Of a stretch of DNA of 64,000 bases, positions 61,712 to 64,000 are shown one piece after another. Each line of letters opens with the position of its first letter. Position 1 is the stretch's first letter. The notes beneath the pieces were generated by a model, which did no database searches, was not told the DNA's origin, and was given only the letters and a program-made list of their open reading frames with translations. A program made the translations under genes and the position numbers. Origin of the DNA: Lepidonotus clava (Eukaryota > Annelida > Polychaeta > Phyllodocida > Polynoidae); assembly GCA_936440205.1 (NCBI GenBank), contig OW387133.1:73966374-74030373 (forward strand), given 5' to 3'.

Positions 61712-62156
61712 TCATATTTGTTTGTTTGTTTATTAGGGTAGTTTAATGTCTGGCCAACCCTTATGGGTTCTTTCCAGACTGCACAAGGTAATGCTTTTCA
61801 GCTTGTTTTACGCCACAAGGGCAGTGACCAAATCTGTGATACGGTTTAGAAGAAACCTGCCACCGAGGGCAATACCCTACTCGTTGCGAAAAGTGGATTG
61901 GATCTATGAGATGAAGGTGACAGGGCGGGCAAACAGCAGGGGATCAAAACCCAGCAATCATTTTTGCTGTACCTCATCCCTTAGTGAACCAAGCACTGAC
62001 CGGGAATTGAACCCAAAAACCACTTGGTCAGTGCAGGGTCCCCCCTATCGTCGCCTCATACAATCAGCAAGAGATGTTCATGTGTAAACATGGTGTGGCC
62101 TATCCGAAGATGGGCTAGTTTCACCTGTTCTGACCTTGTTAGGCACTCTCTTTTGT
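61712..62156 (-). repeat. LINE 3' stub plus SINE piece
   Basis: 61712-61895 is a diverged LINE 3' end. 61896-62050 matches the middle of the 58519 SINE, including the 'gcactgacc...ggtcagtgc' hairpin. 62075-62156 is a small LINE ORF2 piece. The order suggests a chain of nested insertions. Confidence 0.6.
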
Positions 62157-63424
62157 CATAAAATGTATGCATATATTAATCATGAAATGACCTTGACAAT
62201 GAAATAATGTAAAGGTCTTATATACTAAGTATTGAAGAATATGCTTAGATGTTTATACTTTGATAGATTTATCTTCACATTTTGCACTAACAAAATTCAA
62301 TCTTTTTGAAAAAAATTCATCTCAATTGTCAGCCATCTTGGATTAAATAGCCATTTAGAATAGTACCCAATGAAATATTGCAAGGGCTCAATGTATTTAG
62401 CTTAACAAAAATGTCTGTTTGCATAGGTGTCCATTACCAAACAATATGTAGGTCTTTACCTTATTAAGATCATCTGGTTATGTTTCACATCCAATGGCAG
62501 CCATGTTGGATATAGCTGTCATATTGTATGATTCATTAGAAAACTATCAAAGTAAGTACTACTATACACCAGCAAAGGTATGAATGTGGCTTTTGTAGAT
62601 ATCTTTCGTTAAAGAAAATATATAAGAATATAGAAAAACAGTCAAGCAAAGTGTAGATTATCCATTCCTTTCTCATTGCATTTGGCAGCCATATTGCCTC
62701 AGCAGCCATTTTTTATCATTTAAGTAACTATAATGAAACTAGATACCTATTTCATAAAAATGATAAATGTGACATCCTAGTAAAACAGTCAATGTGGGTA
62801 ATTCGTTAATCTGTCTCACTTAGTGGCATCCATCTTGAATTCTTTAGCCATTCTTTGATCATTCAAGTGGAATATAAACAAAAAATTCTAGAAATCCAGG
62901 TAACTTGTGAGGCTAATGGCGGCTTGCAAACAATGATTTGCCGCCAGCATAACATGTGACTAACATGTGACACACATGAATATTAATTAGTTAGCCTCCG
63001 ATACAATATGACATGTTACCAAAAATATATATTAATATAATTATAATAATAATTATATTACACATAAACAAACAGGATATTCTAAAACATAAAGTAAAAC
63101 ATTGATTTGAAGCTGATTTACAATAAATAACACAAAAAGGAGATAAACAGTTACTTTAATGTGGATAATCCGTTAATCTGTCCCACTTATTGGCAGCTAT
63201 CTTGAATTTGGCAGCCATTTTGGATTGTTGGATACTTGAAATACGATGCTGATAGTGGCACGATTCAGAAAATGTATGGTTATCTGTATATTTGAATAAG
63301 AAAAACACCTTTAAAGCAGAAAAACCTTTAAACCAAATGTTTAAAATCTGTTCATTAGTGCCAAATGTACAGTGTTATTTAATGGACTGAAACACAAAGA
63401 AAGAATTCAAGAGCTAAAGAATTC
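62157..63424. repeat. AT-rich spacer with CAGCCAT-type degenerate repeats
   Basis: 'ggcagccat.ttgga' and 'atcttgaatt' motifs recur about seven times. The block 'aat.cgttaatctgtc.cactta' at 62799 returns at 63163, suggesting a period of about 360 bp. No gene. Confidence 0.5.
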
Positions 63425-64000
63425 AAGTTAAAGAATTCAAGCTGGATGCCATGGAACCCAAATGATCCTGAGAACTATAGAGGCATAACACTTCTTAGCT
63501 GTCTGGGAAAATTACTTACAGCACTAATTAACCAGCGTCTCTCAGAGATGCCACTCTTGAAACATGAAAAATACGGAATTAGATTTCCGTATTTTAATAC
63601 GGAAACAACTAAGGCAATCTATTTTTCAGTACTAAAGCTCTGATACTAAAACAAATCATATGTACATGTAATGTAACATATATTTAATAAGTATCACACG
63701 AAAACTCAATAGAAAAATATGTTTCTTCTAAATTTTGGCAACTTTAAAAACTTGTTGTCAGAGCAAAAAATACGGAAATCCGTATTTATACAGAAAAGTG
63801 GCATCTCTGGTCTCTGTAACTACCTAGAAAACAATAGCTTGCTTGGGGAGGAACAGGCAGGTTTCTGCAATGGATTCTCTACCATGGACCATGCATTAAC
63901 CCTACAATTAGTCATAGAATACTTGCTAAGTAAACGCAAAAGGCTTTTCTGTGCCTTTATTGACTACCACAAAGCGTTCGACATGGTCAACAGAACTCAT
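63425..64000 (+). mobile_element. LINE reverse transcriptase fragment, split by a MITE, runs off the window
   Basis: Plus-strand reading shows reverse-transcriptase motifs: 'DPENYRGITLLSCLGKLL' before the MITE, then 'LLGEEQAGFCNGFSTMDHAL' and 'RLFCAFIDYHKAFDMVNRTH' after it. The last is motif A. The 5' end is missing and the rest lies beyond 64000. It is not the dominant family. The clade is uncertain (CR1/L2/RTE-like). Confidence 0.78.
63543..63809. mobile_element. 267-bp MITE (CAGAGATGCCA ends) with 6-bp target duplication
   Basis: Perfect inverted ends 'cagagatgcca' and 'tggcatctctg', flanked by 'gtctct' at 63537-63542 and 63810-63815. Internal 'tacggaaat' blocks match the copy at 44780-44964. 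Confidence 0.88.

Overview
This window looks like animal nuclear DNA, most likely from a marine invertebrate. Coding exons have GT-AG introns, and the spacers are dense with retrotransposons, SINEs and short inverted-repeat transposons. A SINE with a GTGA-type tail and a 'ttttacgccg' block suggests a lophotrochozoan such as a mollusc, but that is a weak inference. There is no sign of bacterial or organelle DNA.

Layout. From 0.6 to 4.9 kb lies a whole-looking tyrosine-recombinase (DIRS/PAT-like) retroelement on the minus strand with split direct repeats. It is followed by a near-perfect 1,975-bp tandem duplication of its gag end plus flank (to 8.17 kb). From 8.2 to 15.9 kb is non-coding DNA with degenerate tandem repeats and small MITEs. 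From 15.9 to 22.0 kb is a host gene on the minus strand (4 exons) for a lysine/glutamate-rich repeat protein. It diverges across about 340 bp from a plus-strand host gene at 22.4-44.0 kb. I assemble the latter from 12 phase-compatible exons: a lobe typical of HECT proteins of fish and marine invertebrates, a 39-residue tandem-repeat exon, and a complete HECT ubiquitin-ligase domain ending in a Ser-Thr-Cys active-site motif.

The HECT gene is heavily parasitised. A 5'-truncated LINE sits inside the repeat exon, a 6.0-kb full-length LINE (13-bp target duplication) sits in the eighth intron, and another truncated copy sits in the next intron. One exon carries an in-frame stop, so this allele is probably not functional. 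Just downstream are three 143-bp copies of part of a HECT exon, bracketed by inverted repeats.

From 46 to 57 kb are a DIRS-like relic with two MITEs inside it, several LINE fragments, and a Ty3/gypsy relic split by a LINE. From 57.4 to 58.5 kb is a small zinc-finger gene fragment whose splice sites have been hit repeatedly by LINE and SINE insertions. The rest (59-64 kb) is nested LINE debris, ending in a LINE reverse transcriptase that is itself split by a MITE.

One LINE family (I/Nimb-like, with endonuclease, reverse transcriptase and RNase H) dominates: I count one full-length copy, five sizeable truncated copies and at least eight short 3'-end stubs, most in the minus orientation. No tRNA, rRNA, CRISPR array or bacterial operon was found.
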